Source: Alteromonas macleodii (GTDB lineage Bacteria > Pseudomonadota > Gammaproteobacteria > Enterobacterales > Alteromonadaceae). Taken from it: DNA of 64,000 nucleotides. This document shows, piece after piece, positions 43,190-53,000 of this stretch (position 1 is its first letter; each line of letters starts with the position of its first letter). Made by a program: the position numbers and the translations under genes. The notes beneath the pieces were generated by a model. It saw nothing but the letters and a program-made list of their open reading frames with translations. It was not told the DNA's origin and ran no database searches. The stretch is from assembly GCF_903772925.1 (NCBI RefSeq), contig NZ_LR812090.1, positions 1,756,333 through 1,820,332 of the forward strand, read 5' to 3'.

Positions 43190-44536
43190 GTGCACGAAAA
43201 TAACGACTTTGCACCAAATTCTATTATTCCAAACCCACTAGGTCTAACGCCTATTTTGCTTTTTGTGATCCTTGTTGTGGTAACAGGCATCACCACAAAT
43301 GACATTACCGCAATGCCTATTTTGGTGGCGTTTTTCATTAGTGCCGGGTATGGCTTATGTTTGAACCCCAAAGGCAGGAAAGTTAGCTTTTCCGAAAAGG
43401 TACAAACTTTTTGCAAAGGCGGTGGCGACAAGAACATTATTCTCTTAGTGCTGATATTCTTACTGGCAGGTGCGTTTTACGCGGTGACCATCGATATTGG
43501 TGCACGAGACGCCACGGTCAACATGGCGCTGCAATTTGTTCCTTCTGCACTGATATTGCCGGGCCTGTTTTTAATTTGCTGCTTCATATCATTTTCCATG
43601 GGCACGTCAATGGGCACTATTACCGCACTTTCGCCAATAGGAGCCGGTCTTGCCACAAGCTTAGGGCTGCCTGTGGAAATGGCGCTGGGTATTGTCGTGG
43701 GGGGCGCTATGTTTGGTGACAACCTCTCGTTTGTTTCAGACACCACCATTGCAGCTACACGAACGCAGGGCGTACAGCTAAAGGACAAATTCAAAGCAAA
43801 CTTAATGGTTGCTGTGCCAGCATGCATCGTCACTATGGCGTTACTGCTTATGGTTGATGTTGATACTTCAGGAATTGTAGAAGGCGGCAGCTATGATTTT
43901 TGGCGCATAGTGCCTTACTTATGCATTATTGCATTTGCGCTAACTGGGTTTAACGTTATCAGCGTACTTGCAGTGGGTATTGCCAGCGCCTGCGTGGTGG
44001 GTTTAGTTCAAGGTAGCTTTACGCCACTTTCGATGATGCAAAGTATTCAAAAAGGGATGGGCTGGATGCAAGATTTAGCCATGATTGCCATAACCATAGG
44101 CGGCATTGTTGCGCTTATGCACGCAAATGGCGGTATAACCTGGTTGATTGAGCGTTTAACTCGCAAAGTTACGTCTAAAAAAGGCGCGGAGTTTAGTATT
44201 GCTGGTTTAGTGAGCTTTTTAGATATTACAACGGCCAACAATACTATTGCCATTGTTACCGCAGGCCCTATTGCGAAAAATTTAAACGAAAAATATGGCG
44301 TAGACCCACGCCGTACGGCGTCATTACTGGATATCTTTTCGTGTAGTTTCCAGGGCTTGGTCCCTTACGGAGCACAGCTTTTAAGCGCAGCAGCCGTAGT
44401 GGGCATTTCGCCATTGGCTATTACACCTTATTGCTGGTACCCCATGCTTATATTCGTATTTGGAGTAGCAGCCATTTGGTTTGGTTTTCCTCGTTTTACG
44501 ACCCCGCGGGACGATGAATTAACCCAAAGCGCTTAA
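43190..44536 (+). CDS. nhaC: NhaC-family Na+/H+ antiporter
   Basis: The 448-residue inner-membrane protein has about 11 hydrophobic segments and clear NhaC features: SMGTSMGTITALSPIGAGLATSLGLP, VGGAMFGDNLSFVSDTTIAATRTQGVQ with the conserved Asp residues of the ion site, and TANNTIAIVTAGPIAKNL. It exports Na+ in exchange for protons, useful for a marine cell. GTG start with AAAGAGAG upstream. A terminator-like hairpin follows the gene. Confidence 0.9.
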   Translation: MHENNDFAPNSIIPNPLGLTPILLFVILVVVTGITTNDITAMPILVAFFISAGYGLCLNPKGRKVSFSEKVQTFCKGGGDKNIILLVLIFLLAGAFYAVTIDIGARDATVNMALQFVPSALILPGLFLICCFISFSMGTSMGTITALSPIGAGLATSLGLPVEMALGIVVGGAMFGDNLSFVSDTTIAATRTQGVQLKDKFKANLMVAVPACIVTMALLLMVDVDTSGIVEGGSYDFWRIVPYLCIIAFALTGFNVISVLAVGIASACVVGLVQGSFTPLSMMQSIQKGMGWMQDLAMIAITIGGIVALMHANGGITWLIERLTRKVTSKKGAEFSIAGLVSFLDITTANNTIAIVTAGPIAKNLNEKYGVDPRRTASLLDIFSCSFQGLVPYGAQLLSAAAVVGISPLAITPYCWYPMLIFVFGVAAIWFGFPRFTTPRDDELTQSA

Positions 44537-44568
44537 ATTCTCGTAACGCTTAACACACTGGCTTTTTA

Positions 44569-44601
44569 GGGCGGTATCTTCTAGGATCACCGCCCGAATT
44601 T
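44569..44601 (+). terminator. Terminator-like hairpin after nhaC
   Basis: GGGCGGT (44569-44575) pairs with ACCGCCC (44589-44595), loop of 13, then GAATTTTATT. It also lies 40 bases ahead of hrpA. Confidence 0.5.
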
Positions 44602-44636
44602 TATTGATGATTAGAAACTCGCTTTAGGATGTCACT

Positions 44637-47600
44637 TTGTCTTCACCACTTGCTATAAAACCTCTTTACAACAAACTTGATGATTGTTTAAGCGTAGATA
44701 AATTTCGTTTGAAGCGTAGGATCACGCAGCTTGCGCAAAAAGCTAATGACGCATCTGGCGGTAAAGAAAATGGAAAAAAAGAAGAGACAAATAATTCAGT
44801 AAGCGAAGAAAATCTAAAAAAGCAGTTTGAAAAACTAGAAAGCGACATCAATACATCAATAGAAAAGCGTAATTGGCGTCAAAGCAACCTTCCTAAGGTT
44901 GAGTATCCGCCGCTGCCGGTTAGCGATAAAAAAGAAGATATCAAAGAAGCGATTGCGAATAACCAAGTGGTTATCGTAGCCGGTGAGACTGGCTCGGGTA
45001 AAACCACACAGCTACCTAAAATATGTTTAGAACTAGGTCGGGGTGTGAATGGCATGATTGCTCATACCCAGCCAAGACGATTAGCAGCAAGAAGCGTGGC
45101 CACGCGTATCGCTGAAGAGCTAAACACGCCACTTGGCGAAAAGGTAGGTTTTAAGATTCGCTTTAGCGATCAGGTAAGCGAGCGAAGCTACGTTAAACTT
45201 ATGACCGACGGTATGCTGCTTGCTGAAATGCAGCAAGACCGATTCTTAAATCAATACGATACTATCATCATAGATGAAGCCCACGAGCGAAGCCTTAATA
45301 TTGATTTCTTGTTAGGTTATCTGCGCCAACTGTTGGATAAGCGCCCTGATCTTAAGCTTATTATTACGTCAGCTACCATCGACCCAGAACGCTTTTCTAA
45401 ACACTTTAATAATGCGCCAATTATTGAAGTGAGCGGTCGTACCTATCCGGTAGAGATTCGTTATCACGCCCCTGAAGACAATGATGATGACATCGATCAA
45501 AGTGATGCCATCGTAAATGCTGTCGACGAGCTAATGCGTGAAGCACCGGGCGATATTCTGGTTTTTCTAAGTGGTGAACGCGAGATACGCGACACCCAAG
45601 ATGCCCTAAGCAAACAGCATTATCGCAATACTGAAATTGTACCGCTTTATGCTAGGCTATCGGCGGCAGAGCAAAACCGCATTTTTCAGTCACACAGCGG
45701 TAGACGCATTGTGCTAGCCACAAACGTTGCCGAGACCTCGTTAACCGTACCCGGTATCAAATACGTAATAGACCCGGGGTTTGCCCGTATTTCACGCTAT
45801 AGCGCTAGAAGTAAAGTGCAGCGACTGCCTATTGAACCAATATCACAAGCCTCAGCGAATCAGCGGGCAGGGCGATGCGGCCGTGTGTCTGATGGTATTT
45901 GTATTCGCCTATACAGCGAAGACGACTATTTAGGGCGCCCAGAATTTACCGACCCAGAGATACTTCGCACTAACTTAGCGTCGGTTATTTTACAAATGCT
46001 TGCGTTAGGGTTAGGCGACATCGCTGCTTTTCCGTTTGTTCAACCGCCTGATAACCGAAATATCAACGACGGTTTTCGCTTACTTGAAGAAATCCAAGCT
46101 ATCGGGAAAGGCAAAGCTAATAGAAAAACGAAGCAAAGTGGCAAGATGCAGCTTACCCCGCTGGGTCGTCAGGTGGCGCGTTTGCCTATCGACCCTCGCT
46201 ATGCACGCATGGTGATTGAAGCCGAGCGCACGAACGCACTAAGCGAAGTCATGGTGATTGCGGCGGGACTCTCAATTCAAGACCCACGAGAGCGCCCACA
46301 GGAAAAACGCCAGCAAGCAGACGAGAAGCACAGTGAATATCACGACAAAGATTCAGATTTCATAAGCCTTTACAACTTGTGGGTGGCGTTTAGAGAGCAG
46401 CAAAACGCATTAAGCCAAAACCAGCTACGCAAATGGTGTAAGCAGAATTTCATCAACTATTTGCGTATGCGCGAGTGGCAAGACATTGTAAGCCAGCTCA
46501 AAAAGTCTATTGCTGAACTGGGCTTCGGTATTTCAAAGCAAGAAGCCGACTATCAGGCCATTCACCAAGCTATCGCCAGCGGTTTGTTATCACACATGGG
46601 CTTTAAAGATAAAGACCGTGAGTATATGGGGTCACGCAATTCACGCTTTTTAATTTTCCCAGGCTCAGGGTTATCAAAGTCTCAGCCAAAATGGGTAATG
46701 GCAGCCGAGCTGGTAGAAACGTCTAAACTTTTTGCCCGTATGGTGGCAAAAATAGACCCAGCGTGGGTAGAGCCTTTAGCTGAACACCTTGTGCAAAGAA
46801 GCTATTCTGAGCCTCATTGGTCTAAAAAGCGCGGCGCGGTTATTGCGTTTGAAAAGGTTACTCTGTTCGGGCTGCCTATTGTGATGAAGCGCGCAAAGGT
46901 TTACAGCCTAATCGACCCGCCAATTTGCCATGAATTGTTTATTCGCGAAGCGTTAGTAGAAGGTAACACCAAGCTCAACTACAGCTTTTTACAAGAAAAT
47001 CACGCACTGCTTGAACAAGCGGATGAATTTGAGCAAAAGACTCGACGTCGCGATTTGATTGTAGATGATGAAGAGCTTGTAAGCTTTTACGCTAAACGTA
47101 TTCCGGTTGAAGCCAATAATGATGCAGCGTTTAAAAAGTGGCTTAGACAGCACGGAAGCAACGACAGTTTAACCTTTAAAGAAGAAGACGTGTATCGTCA
47201 GCAGCCTGGGCAGTCGGTAGCGAACGCGTTCCCTGATGTATGGCGCCAGGGCAATATTACGCTGCCGCTACGCTATAACTTCGAGCCCAACGCTGAAGAT
47301 GACGGTGTAACGGTAGTGATCCCCCTACCAGTGCTTAACCAAGTGGACAATGTAGGTTTTGATTGGCTGGTGCCGGGGCTAAGGCACGACCTCATAGTCG
47401 GCTTAATTAAAACCTTACCTAAACGTTTGCGACGCAATTTTGTGCCTGCGCCTAACTTTGCCGATGCCTGCCTTGCTGATATCAGTGAAACAGACAAAAA
47501 CAATCGCCCTGTGCCTTTGCTGGAAGCGGTTAGTGATAAGCTTCGTAAAATGACTGGCGTTGTTATTGAAAGCGAAGAATGGAATCTAGCTCAGCTTGAT

Positions 47601-48608
47601 AAGCATTTAAAAATGCACTTTGCGGTAGTGAAGGACAACGGTGATGATATTGCCAAAGGTGATGACCTACATGCGCTTAAGCAACAGTGCTCAGGACAGG
47701 TTAAGCAAACCTTTGAAAAAGCCGCGACACCAGAATTAGAGCGCAACAATATTGAACAGTGGGATTTTGAAAGCCTACCGGAAACCTTTGTGCAAAAGGT
47801 AGGCGGTTTTGAAGTACAGGCGTTCCCAGCTTTAGTGCAAAAAGGCGATAAGGTGGATATCGCGTTGATAGAAGAGGCCGATAAAGCGCAGGCGCTACAT
47901 AAGCAGGGTGTTAATGTATTGATTAAAAACGCCATGCCGTCGCCGCTTAACTATTTGCAAAGTAAATTACCCAACAAAGCTAAACTGGGCCTGTATTTCA
48001 ATCCATTCGGGCAAGTTAAAGCGCTGATAGATGATTGCATTTTTGCCGGTATCGACGCCATCGTCAGTGATTACAGTAAATCGAACGACACTGACATTCG
48101 AAATAAAGCTGATTTTGAGGCCTGTTTAGAGATCGCTCGAGCCAATATCAATGACAGAGTGTTAGAAATCGCCAAGCAGGTAGAGCAGGGGCTTACCCTT
48201 GCTCATCAATGCCAAAAGCAGATGAAAGGCAACGTACCGCTAACTATGATTAACGCGTTAGGTGACTGTAAAGCACATCTTGCGTCATTGGTGTTCCCTG
48301 GCTTTGTCTCTCAAATTGGCGAAAGTAGGCTGGACGATTGGAACCGGTATATTAAAGGCTTGGCCCGTCGTCTTGAGAAACTACCCATTGACCCCAACAA
48401 AGACAGAATGCATCAGGTAACGGTAGAAAAGTCGATTAAAGAATGGGAAAAAGCGTGCAGTAAGTACCCCAAAGGTAAAGTGCCTCAAGCCCTTGATGAT
48501 GTGCGCTGGATGATAGAAGAGTTGCGTGTTTCTCTGTTTGCACAGCAGCTTGGTACTGCATACCCCATATCAGCCAAGCGTATAACCCTCTATTTAGCAG
48601 ACTTCTAA
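44637..48608 (+). CDS. hrpA: ATP-dependent RNA helicase HrpA
   Basis: The 1323-residue DEAH-box helicase has Walker A GETGSGKTTQLPK, DEAH in IIDEAHERSLN, motif III SAT, motif V ATNVAETSLTVPGI and motif VI QASANQRAGRCGR, then ratchet and OB-fold regions and a large C-terminal part (DUF3418, about 750-1320) typical of HrpA. HrpA resolves stalled ribosomes and remodels RNA in the cytoplasm. The N-terminus carries an acidic/Lys linker (about 35-80) of low conservation. TTG start with AGGA eight bases upstream; no in-frame ATG is better. Confidence 0.95.
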   Translation: MSSPLAIKPLYNKLDDCLSVDKFRLKRRITQLAQKANDASGGKENGKKEETNNSVSEENLKKQFEKLESDINTSIEKRNWRQSNLPKVEYPPLPVSDKKEDIKEAIANNQVVIVAGETGSGKTTQLPKICLELGRGVNGMIAHTQPRRLAARSVATRIAEELNTPLGEKVGFKIRFSDQVSERSYVKLMTDGMLLAEMQQDRFLNQYDTIIIDEAHERSLNIDFLLGYLRQLLDKRPDLKLIITSATIDPERFSKHFNNAPIIEVSGRTYPVEIRYHAPEDNDDDIDQSDAIVNAVDELMREAPGDILVFLSGEREIRDTQDALSKQHYRNTEIVPLYARLSAAEQNRIFQSHSGRRIVLATNVAETSLTVPGIKYVIDPGFARISRYSARSKVQRLPIEPISQASANQRAGRCGRVSDGICIRLYSEDDYLGRPEFTDPEILRTNLASVILQMLALGLGDIAAFPFVQPPDNRNINDGFRLLEEIQAIGKGKANRKTKQSGKMQLTPLGRQVARLPIDPRYARMVIEAERTNALSEVMVIAAGLSIQDPRERPQEKRQQADEKHSEYHDKDSDFISLYNLWVAFREQQNALSQNQLRKWCKQNFINYLRMREWQDIVSQLKKSIAELGFGISKQEADYQAIHQAIASGLLSHMGFKDKDREYMGSRNSRFLIFPGSGLSKSQPKWVMAAELVETSKLFARMVAKIDPAWVEPLAEHLVQRSYSEPHWSKKRGAVIAFEKVTLFGLPIVMKRAKVYSLIDPPICHELFIREALVEGNTKLNYSFLQENHALLEQADEFEQKTRRRDLIVDDEELVSFYAKRIPVEANNDAAFKKWLRQHGSNDSLTFKEEDVYRQQPGQSVANAFPDVWRQGNITLPLRYNFEPNAEDDGVTVVIPLPVLNQVDNVGFDWLVPGLRHDLIVGLIKTLPKRLRRNFVPAPNFADACLADISETDKNNRPVPLLEAVSDKLRKMTGVVIESEEWNLAQLDKHLKMHFAVVKDNGDDIAKGDDLHALKQQCSGQVKQTFEKAATPELERNNIEQWDFESLPETFVQKVGGFEVQAFPALVQKGDKVDIALIEEADKAQALHKQGVNVLIKNAMPSPLNYLQSKLPNKAKLGLYFNPFGQVKALIDDCIFAGIDAIVSDYSKSNDTDIRNKADFEACLEIARANINDRVLEIAKQVEQGLTLAHQCQKQMKGNVPLTMINALGDCKAHLASLVFPGFVSQIGESRLDDWNRYIKGLARRLEKLPIDPNKDRMHQVTVEKSIKEWEKACSKYPKGKVPQALDDVRWMIEELRVSLFAQQLGTAYPISAKRITLYLADF

Positions 48609-48690
48609 TGAAGTTATCGATATGGCAATGTGTAACGCCTAGCTTACTATGCGCGAAGCGCTTCTACATAGGCTGGTTACTTATATTAAA

Positions 48691-48714
48691 GCCCCACAGT
48701 ACAGCGTATTGTGG
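48691..48714. terminator. Hairpin after hrpA
   Basis: CCCCACA (48692-48698) pairs with TGTGGG (48709-48714) over a loop of ten. T tract absent. The remainder of the 313-base gap to the PilZ gene holds no recognised element apart from a likely promoter. Confidence 0.4.
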
Positions 48715-48921
48715 GACTTAATTATTTGTATCTAATAAGCATGCATATATGCTGTTTTATCGATAGTAAAAGATAAACGTCGACTCATTGAGGTAAGACC
48801 AATACTACTTTTGCAACATTGTTGAATAAAATTTAAACAGTTCGATTGACAAGTTATCGCCATCAACCTATAACAACATTTGTAGTCGTCAGCGTAATGC
48901 TAAAAATCAGGAGAAGTAGAC

Positions 48922-49224
48922 ATGTTGGGATACGACGATAAGCGAAATTTTTTCAGGATGATGGTAAATTCGCCGTGTCAGTTGCAAATTACTGACGATG
49001 AGTCGAGCCGCACCATGCAGGCAATGTGCAAAGATATAAGCGCCACAGGAATGTCGTTAGAAGTTGACGAACCCTCAATTGAAGTGGGAACACAGGTGAG
49101 TGTTGCTATAGAATCGTCTAGCTCGCAAATCCCTTCTTTGGCAGCGTTAGCTACGGTCGTACGCTGTGAACCAGAATCTGATTCAAGCTGTATTATAGGC
49201 GTTGAAATTTCTCAGATGAAATAG
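48922..49224 (+). CDS. Single-domain PilZ protein
   Basis: PilZ domains bind c-di-GMP. This 100-residue protein is one domain: the N-terminal Arg-rich motif appears as KRNFFRMMV, and the D/NxSxxG motif as DISATGMSL (about 38). It keeps one arginine pair with three residues between, so binding is plausible but unproven. AGGAGAAG lies eight bases ahead. It ends with a strong terminator, so it is an independent unit. Confidence 0.8.
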   Translation: MLGYDDKRNFFRMMVNSPCQLQITDDESSRTMQAMCKDISATGMSLEVDEPSIEVGTQVSVAIESSSSQIPSLAALATVVRCEPESDSSCIIGVEISQMK

Positions 49225-49238
49225 ATTTATCTCAGGTA

Positions 49239-49266
49239 AAAAGGCGAAATTAACTTCGCCTTTTCT
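49239..49266 (+). terminator. Intrinsic terminator after the PilZ gene
   Basis: AAAAGGCGAA (49239-49248) pairs with TTCGCCTTTT (49255-49264) with a six-base loop and T-rich arm; works in either direction. Confidence 0.8.
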
Positions 49267-49460
49267 TAAGCATACAAGCGCCATACAACGTCGTTGTATG
49301 GGCCGTATTACCTTAAAAGCGGCTTTTTTCCCACGTTTTAATAGTTGCTCGCCTAATTTATTTACTTCAAGCTTGGATTATTCGTTCTAGTCTGTCTCTT
49401 ATCATTTATTAAACCGAATAAGCGGTTCAGTTTTTTCGATTTTAATCTTTTCTCTTAATT

Positions 49461-49479
49461 GATAATAATTCTCATTAAT
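49461..49479. promoter_or_regulatory. Fur-box-like site
   Basis: GATAATAATTCTCATTAAT matches the 19-base Fur consensus (GATAATGATAATCATTATC) at 14 positions. It lies 41 bases upstream of the DUF2061 gene start, where it could repress it under iron-replete conditions. Confidence 0.5.
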
Positions 49480-49519
49480 GCGAAAGCAAACAGATTTAAC
49501 TTTTGAGAGAGCGATTATT

Positions 49520-49813
49520 ATGAAAAAGACAATTACCTTTGCCGTTATGCACTTTTCAGTAGCCTTTACTGTAGCCTACCTACTTACGGGTAGCTTGGTA
49601 GTAGGCGGTGCGGTAGCATTAGTTGAGCCAGCAATTAATACTGTGGCCTTCTATTTCCACGAAATGGTGTGGAAAAAGTTAGAGGACAAAGAGGCGGTTA
49701 CTGAAGGGCAAACAAGTGAGTCTTCACAGCAACTATCGAATAGCTTTTCGGATAGTGGTGGCTTTTCAAAGAATAGGGGCTTTTCAAATAATGCTGCAAC
49801 CTTCGCTTCTTAA
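49520..49813 (+). CDS. DUF2061 small membrane protein
   Basis: The 97-residue protein has two hydrophobic helices (KKTITFAVMHFSVAFTVAYLLTGSLVVGGAVALVEP region, to about 45) followed by NTVAFYFHEMVWKKL, the HExxW signature of DUF2061 membrane proteins of unknown function. The tail is Ser-rich and variable. ATG 49520 has GAGAG upstream; an upstream in-frame ATG (49478) lies inside the Fur-like site, so is unlikely. The Fur box suggests an iron-linked role, otherwise unknown. Confidence 0.75.
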   Translation: MKKTITFAVMHFSVAFTVAYLLTGSLVVGGAVALVEPAINTVAFYFHEMVWKKLEDKEAVTEGQTSESSQQLSNSFSDSGGFSKNRGFSNNAATFAS

Positions 49814-49880
49814 GATATAAGGTTTATTGCTTGCTTTAAGGCGATTTGCATAACCTATCGTTAATTCAATAAGTGAAATC

Positions 49881-49917
49881 AGCGCCCCAGTCTTTATAAG
49901 AACGAGGGCGCTTTTTA
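49881..49917. terminator. Bidirectional terminator between DUF2061 and rlmI genes
   Basis: AGCGCCC (49881-49887) pairs with GGGCGCT (49906-49912), loop of 18, then TTTTTAATT on the plus strand. Both flanking genes point toward it. Confidence 0.7.
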
Positions 49918-49921
49918 ATTT

Positions 49922-51115
49922 CTAATCGTCGGTGACTTCGCAGACTAAACCTTTCAGGTAATAGCCTTCGGGGTAGCTACCAATAATAGGGTGGTCAGAC
50001 GCTTGATTTAGCCTTGCAATGATTTTTATAGTGCGGCCCGCATCAAGGGCAGCGTCGGCAACGACCTTTTGAAATAAATCGGCAGGCATAAGACCTGAAC
50101 AGCTGAAAGTCAGCAGTAATCCGCCAGATTTAACTGTGTGAATGCCGTACATATTAATGTCTTTATAGCCACGAGCAGCGCGGCTTAGTGTAGCTTTGCT
50201 GTCAACAAATTTTGGTGGGTCGAGTATAACCATATCGAACTGTTTGCCCTGCTCGTGATACTCCCTAAGCGCTTTGAATACATCTTTGTTGACGAAATGC
50301 GCTTTGTCCTCACTTAATCCATTAATGGCCACATGATGTTTAGCCAAATCTAACGCTGGTTGAGATACATCTACGTTAGTCACTGACTTAGCACCGCCTG
50401 AAAGGGCATAGCAAGAGAATGTGCCTGTGTAGCTGAAACAGTTTAGTACGTCAGCATCTTTCGCGTAGTGTGCAGCGGCGGCACGGCTATCGCGCTGGTC
50501 GAGATAAAAACCGGTTTTATGACCATGTTCTATATCAACAACGATACTAATGCCGTTTTCTTTTACTGTAACCTGCATGGGTGGCTCGCCGTGAAGCACG
50601 CCTGTTACAGGCTCTAGCCCCTCTTTTTTGCGTACATCAACGTCACTGCGCTCATAGACGTGAACATCAGGCATTAGCTTAGTGATTGCCCATACTATCT
50701 TATCTCGGTGCTTTTCACCGCCAGCGCTAAGAAGCTGCACCACGGCAACGTTGTCGTAGAGATCAATCGTAATACCGGGAAGACCATCGCTTTCAGACGC
50801 TATCCAACGAAACGCATTTGTTTTGGTTGGGTCGAACAAGCGCTTACGCAGTGTTAGCGCAGTTTCTAAACGGCGCAAGAAAAAGCCGTTATCAATGCTT
50901 TCATCTTTTTTAAACGTCCACATGCGAACGCGAATTTTAGAATTTGGAGAATAAGCGCCTCGCCCTAACCAATCGCCTTCAGAATCGAAAACATCTACCG
51001 TATCGCCAACCCGTGCTCGGCCTTTTAACTCAGCCACGGCGCTCTCGAAAACCCAAGGGTGTTTACGGCGAAGTGATTTATCTCTGGACGGTTGTAATAT
51101 GACCTGTGCTGACAT
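49922..51115 (-). CDS. rlmI: 23S rRNA (cytosine1962-C5)-methyltransferase RlmI
   Basis: The 397-residue methyltransferase has an N-terminal PUA domain ([35 protein letters not shown]), a middle EEHAD-like region and a C-terminal SAM domain: [29 protein letters not shown] for SAM binding, [11 protein letters not shown] for catalysis, and the Cys pair motif TFSCSGLM. These fit RlmI, which modifies 23S rRNA with SAM. Monocistronic, with 205 bases to the next divergent gene. Confidence 0.88.
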   Translation of the reverse strand: MSAQVILQPSRDKSLRRKHPWVFESAVAELKGRARVGDTVDVFDSEGDWLGRGAYSPNSKIRVRMWTFKKDESIDNGFFLRRLETALTLRKRLFDPTKTNAFRWIASESDGLPGITIDLYDNVAVVQLLSAGGEKHRDKIVWAITKLMPDVHVYERSDVDVRKKEGLEPVTGVLHGEPPMQVTVKENGISIVVDIEHGHKTGFYLDQRDSRAAAAHYAKDADVLNCFSYTGTFSCYALSGGAKSVTNVDVSQPALDLAKHHVAINGLSEDKAHFVNKDVFKALREYHEQGKQFDMVILDPPKFVDSKATLSRAARGYKDINMYGIHTVKSGGLLLTFSCSGLMPADLFQKVVADAALDAGRTIKIIARLNQASDHPIIGSYPEGYYLKGLVCEVTDD

Positions 51116-51320
51116 GTAGGCTCTCGTGGTAATTTAAACAATATATATTTGATGTAAGCCATATTAGATGCTTACGGTAATGGCCGCGATTATACGCATT
51201 TTCAGAGGTTCTGTGTTGAATATTATCTATGCCGACTGGTATAAACTTAGAAGAAACCCAAACTGATTGATGTTGAAGTACGTAGACAAATTACGATTAA
51301 AATTTTAAGACTAGGATTGG

Positions 51321-52307
51321 ATGCAAAGTATGCGCTATGTGGATTTTGAAAAGGGATGCCGCCCAAGCGAACTGACTGTTAAGGAATGCGAAGGGTTATC
51401 GCTAACATCGGGAAAAGTAAAAGTAGAGGTAAAAGCATTCGGTGTAAATCGAGCAGATACCTTGCAGCGTCAAGGTAACTATCCACCTCCGCCAGGGGAA
51501 AGTGAAATCCTCGGGTTAGAGGTAGCAGGCGTTGTAATAGAAGTTGCCAGTGATGTTAGTACCTTTAAAGAAGGTGACGAAGTATTTGGTTTGGTCGCAG
51601 GTGGTGGCTATGCCACAGAAGTCATTGTTAATCCTGCTCACTTAATGATTATGCCTAAGGGCATGCGATTTTTTGAAGCGGCAGGTCTTGCCGAAGTTTT
51701 TCTTACCGCATTTCAGTGTTTACGCACCATAGCTCACATTAAGCCCGCTGAAAGAGCCTTAATACATGGGGGCGCAAGTGGTGTGGGGTTGGCCGCCACT
51801 CAGCTATGTCGATATTGGGGTGTTCATAGTGCAGTAACAGCGTCAAGCCAAGACAAGCTGAACCTTTGTGAGAACAATGGCGCCGAGCATCTAATTAACT
51901 ACAAACAGCAGAAGTTTGATGACGTTTTAAAAAAAGTATGGCCTGAAGGCGTTGATATGGTACTTGATATGGTCGGTGGCGATTACCTTAACCGAAATCT
52001 TAAAGTGCTGAAGCAAGACGGCAAAGTGGTTTACCTGGCCATGCTAGCAGGGCGGTATGCTGATAACCTTGATATGGCTTTGCTTTTAGGAAAGAGAGCC
52101 TCGATTATTGGGACAACACTGAGAAATCGAAGCGACGACTATAAAGCAGACTTGATACGTGATTTCTCTAACGTATGTTTGCCCGCTTTTGAAAATAAAG
52201 AGATAAATGTAAATATCGATACTCACTATAGTATTAATGATATCGATAAGCCTCATGCGCGATTGGAAAACAACGACACGCAGGGCAAGTTGGTCATTTC
52301 TTGGTAA
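51321..52307 (+). CDS. NAD(P)H quinone oxidoreductase, PIG3-like
   Basis: The 328-residue medium-chain dehydrogenase without zinc ligands resembles the PIG3/QOR branch: NRADTLQRQGNYPPPPGESEILGLEVAGVV, the nucleotide motif IHGGASGVGLAATQLC and DMVLDMVGGDYL. It reduces quinones with NADPH in the cytoplasm. ATG 51321 is the likely start (an alternative Met is three codons in). It converges with rnhA across a large hairpin. Confidence 0.85.
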   Translation: MQSMRYVDFEKGCRPSELTVKECEGLSLTSGKVKVEVKAFGVNRADTLQRQGNYPPPPGESEILGLEVAGVVIEVASDVSTFKEGDEVFGLVAGGGYATEVIVNPAHLMIMPKGMRFFEAAGLAEVFLTAFQCLRTIAHIKPAERALIHGGASGVGLAATQLCRYWGVHSAVTASSQDKLNLCENNGAEHLINYKQQKFDDVLKKVWPEGVDMVLDMVGGDYLNRNLKVLKQDGKVVYLAMLAGRYADNLDMALLLGKRASIIGTTLRNRSDDYKADLIRDFSNVCLPAFENKEINVNIDTHYSINDIDKPHARLENNDTQGKLVISW

Positions 52308-52352
52308 TAGTTCGTGGTAAAAGCTCGTGTCAAAAGCTAGTGGTAAACGTCC

Positions 52353-52385
52353 TTAGTAAAAGCTATGGGTGAGAGCTTTTACTAA
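52353..52385. terminator. Perfect 12-bp hairpin between qor-like and rnhA genes
   Basis: TTAGTAAAAGCT (52353-52364) pairs with AGCTTTTACTAA (52374-52385) with a nine-base loop, between two convergent stops. It may end both transcripts, though T tracts are short. Confidence 0.55.
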
Positions 52386-52418
52386 AGGCTCTCACTAAAG
52401 AGGCTTTGCTAAGGTATT

Positions 52419-52889
52419 TTACTTTCCAACAAAGCCTTCATCTGGCTTTGTTGGGTTTGCTTCTGCAGCACCGCGTGCAAGGTCATCACAACGCTCGTTT
52501 TCTGGGTGCCCTGAATGGCCTTTCACCCAATGCCAGTTTATCTTGTGCTTTTTCACCGCTTCATCTAGCCGTTGCCACAAGTCTGCGTTTTTAACCGGTT
52601 TTTTATCAGCAGTGCGCCAACCGTTTTTACGCCAATTATGGATCCACTGATTAATACCATTTTTTACATACTGACTGTCGGTAGTTAACTCAACATTGCA
52701 CGGCTCGTTTAAGCTATTGAGCGCTTCAATCGGGGCAAGCAGTTCCATACGATTATTCGTGGTGTGGGCAAAGCCATCGCTCAACTCTTTTCTATGCTGT
52801 TTATAAATTAGTACAGCACCGTACCCGCCCGGGCCAGGGTTACCTAGACACGAGCCGTCGGTATAAATGTGAATGGTCTTTTGAGCCAC
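52419..52889 (-). CDS. rnhA: Ribonuclease HI
   Basis: The 156-residue RNase HI removes RNA from RNA-DNA hybrids. The DEDD residues appear in [40 protein letters not shown] and ERCDDLARG, with [14 protein letters not shown] before the last. Normal length with a short C-terminal extension. Divergent from dnaQ across a 110-base promoter region, the classic gammaproteobacterial arrangement. Confidence 0.96.
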   Translation of the reverse strand: MAQKTIHIYTDGSCLGNPGPGGYGAVLIYKQHRKELSDGFAHTTNNRMELLAPIEALNSLNEPCNVELTTDSQYVKNGINQWIHNWRKNGWRTADKKPVKNADLWQRLDEAVKKHKINWHWVKGHSGHPENERCDDLARGAAEANPTKPDEGFVGK

Positions 52890-53000
52890 AGCGTTTCCTT
52901 TAGTTTAACTCGCTTAATTTATCTTGTGTTTTCCCTTAGCGGATTGCAAAGGGGTTGATATACTATCAAAAAATGAAAGTGTAATTATAGTAGAGGTTCC

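Noticed and set aside
45590..45600. GACACCC in hrpA reading IRDTQDAL
   Set aside because: It lies in the conserved helicase and lacks the flanking bases of the repeat, so it is chance.
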